Shown here piece by piece: positions 63,029 through 64,000 of a stretch of 64,000 bases of DNA. The stretch is from the NCBI RefSeq assembly GCF_002483205.1, contig NZ_DLHM01000007.1, positions 1,050,091 to 1,114,090 of the forward strand. The letters are read 5' to 3'. How positions within the stretch are numbered: position 1 is the first letter of the stretch; every line of letters starts with the position of its first letter. A program made the translations under genes and the position numbers. The stretch is from Flavihumibacter sp. UBA7668. Lineage in GTDB: Bacteria; Bacteroidota; Bacteroidia; Chitinophagales; Chitinophagaceae. Below the pieces are notes generated by a model. The model saw nothing but the letters and a program-made list of their open reading frames with translations. It was not told the origin of the DNA and did not search any database.

Positions 63029-63641
63029 TCGAATAGGGCTGGTAATAATTTGTTTCGGTTTTATTGCCTGTCGTTCGGTTTATAGCTCTATGCAACCTGT
63101 TTCGGGTAAGGATGACTGTTTGACAAAACTTCAACCTCAATTCCGAAATGAGTTATATAAAGCGCAGGTGACGATCACCAATCATACCCTAAGTGGACTT
63201 TTACTGATAAAGGAAATGCCTGATAAGTCTATGCGGGTAGTTTTCTCTACAGAAATGGGTGTTAAATTCTTTGATTTTGAATTCATGGAAAATGGTGAAT
63301 TTAAAGTGATTGATATCTTGAAAAGATTAAACAAAAAAGTAGTAATAACTGCGCTACGTCAGGATTTTGAGTTGTTATTAATGCAGGAAAGGGGAAAAAT
63401 ACCCTTCAAGGTACGTACAAACGAATTGTATTTTTATCATGGTTATGAAAAAGGGAAAAAACAGGCCTGGTATTTGACAGATATGAGTTGCCGAAATTTG
63501 ATGGGTGCAGAACTTTCTTCTACAAGAAAACCATTAGTGCAGTTAAGATATTTCCATCAGAATCCAGGCAGTCCGGATTCAATTTATATAAATCACCTGA
63601 ATTTCAAATTCAACATAGCACTCAAAAAATTAGATCGATGA
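63006..63641 (+). CDS. Lipoprotein, probably LolB-like
   Basis: 211 residues with a lipoprotein signal (GLVIICFGFIAC). The mature part, ELYKAQVTITNHTLSGLLLIKEMPDKSMRVVFSTEMG near residue 50 and FKVIDILKRLNKKVVITALRQDFELLL near 98, resembles the LolB/DUF3261-type lipoproteins that sit next to LolA in aryl-polyene loci. This is a weak resemblance. It overlaps LolA by 23 bp and the hotdog gene by 3 bp. It would receive the cargo at the outer membrane. Confidence 0.7.
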   Translation: MRFFSRNNRIGLVIICFGFIACRSVYSSMQPVSGKDDCLTKLQPQFRNELYKAQVTITNHTLSGLLLIKEMPDKSMRVVFSTEMGVKFFDFEFMENGEFKVIDILKRLNKKVVITALRQDFELLLMQERGKIPFKVRTNELYFYHGYEKGKKQAWYLTDMSCRNLMGAELSSTRKPLVQLRYFHQNPGSPDSIYINHLNFKFNIALKKLDR

Positions 63642-64000
63642 TACTCACGGGCGATTTTTTCACCATGCAAACCCTCGATAAGGGTGATGGTATGGTTAAA
63701 GCCGGTTTATTATGGAATGCAGAGCATCCTATTTTCAAGGGGCATTTTCCGGGACAACCTGTTGTACCCGGGGTTTGTATGATTCAGTTGATTCAGGAAA
63801 CACTGGAACAGGCATTGGACAAACCGGTTCAACTGATTTCCAGCAGCCAGGTTAAATTTCTGCATGTGATTGATCCCCGTCAGTTTCCGGCTACTGATCT
63901 GCTAATCCAGTACAGCGTAAATGCAAGCGGTACTTATCAGGTTAGCTCTACCCTGCATCTGGGTACCACCACTTTTTTAAAGATGAATGCAGTCTTCTCT
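63638..64000 (+). CDS. Hotdog dehydratase, ApeI/FabZ-like, cut by window edge
   Basis: An open frame of 121 residues runs from the ATG at 63638 to the window end without a stop. HPIFKGHFPGQPVVPGV carries the FabZ-type His36. The residue 14 positions later, Glu in FabZ, is Gln50 in CMIQLIQETLE. It therefore keeps the His but not the Glu, the complement of the hotdog protein at 53478. The start overlaps the stop of the lipoprotein gene (ATGA). Confidence 0.85.
   Translation, partial: MILTGDFFTMQTLDKGDGMVKAGLLWNAEHPIFKGHFPGQPVVPGVCMIQLIQETLEQALDKPVQLISSSQVKFLHVIDPRQFPATDLLIQYSVNASGTYQVSSTLHLGTTTFLKMNAVFS

Overview
The window looks like a chromosomal segment of a Bacteroidota bacterium, most likely of the Chitinophagaceae type (inference from gene content). 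The signs are SusC-like TonB-receptor architecture with an N-terminal carboxypeptidase-regulatory domain, promoters of the TTG-N19-TAnnTTTG kind, secreted GH29, GH20 and GH43 glycosidases, a Flavobacterium-type tyrosine ammonia-lyase, and a flexirubin/aryl-polyene pigment locus. No tRNA, rRNA, CRISPR array or insertion sequence was recognised. No stretch above 300 bases lacks a gene or gene remnant.

Positions 1-8000 hold ordinary metabolic and secreted genes: a truncated secreted protein, a lipid kinase, a GH43-like glycosidase overlapping a Gfo/Idh/MocA oxidoreductase, a FabH-type ketosynthase, two small membrane proteins, an alpha/beta hydrolase and a second Gfo/Idh/MocA protein. Positions 8100-15800 carry typA with a clear promoter and terminator, a hypothetical gene, and a TonB receptor followed by a haem-type ABC importer (HmuT-HmuU-HmuV). 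Positions 15857-21962 are a three-gene operon of planctomycete-type cytochrome proteins (DUF1549/DUF1553, DUF1501, DUF2231 plus c-haem plus leucine-rich tail). Positions 21977-29124 contain two secreted unknowns, a TPR sensor kinase with its LuxR-type regulator, and a MacB/FtsX-type permease. A palindromic repeat is shared between two intergenic sites here.

The main system is a flexirubin-like aryl polyene locus in two blocks. Block A (29168-37411) encodes a GT2-DUF2062 protein, a three-domain RND exporter/acyltransferase/methyltransferase fusion, a CrtI-like FAD oxidoreductase and a C45-type Ntn hydrolase. Block B (47007 to the right edge) encodes holo-ACP synthase, an aryl-CoA/ACP ligase, a tyrosine ammonia-lyase, a ketoreductase, two ACPs, three ketosynthases with intact Cys-His-His residues and two degenerate ones, two dehydratase-like hotdog proteins with complementary active-site losses, a thioesterase, a methyltransferase, a flavoprotein with both halogenase signature motifs, an LpxL-type acyltransferase, a polysaccharide deacetylase, LolA and a LolB-like lipoprotein. 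Read together: tyrosine gives 4-coumarate, which is activated, loaded on ACP, extended to a polyene by the KS/KR/DH set, decorated on the ring, esterified and exported to the outer membrane. The darA/darB pair expected for the dialkylresorcinol half of flexirubin is not in the window.

The two blocks are separated by about 9.6 kb (37412-47006) with fucosidase, DUF4838, aquaporin and hexosaminidase genes and two decayed outer-membrane protein genes. This suggests that a glycan-use segment has interrupted the pigment locus, or that the locus was assembled around it.
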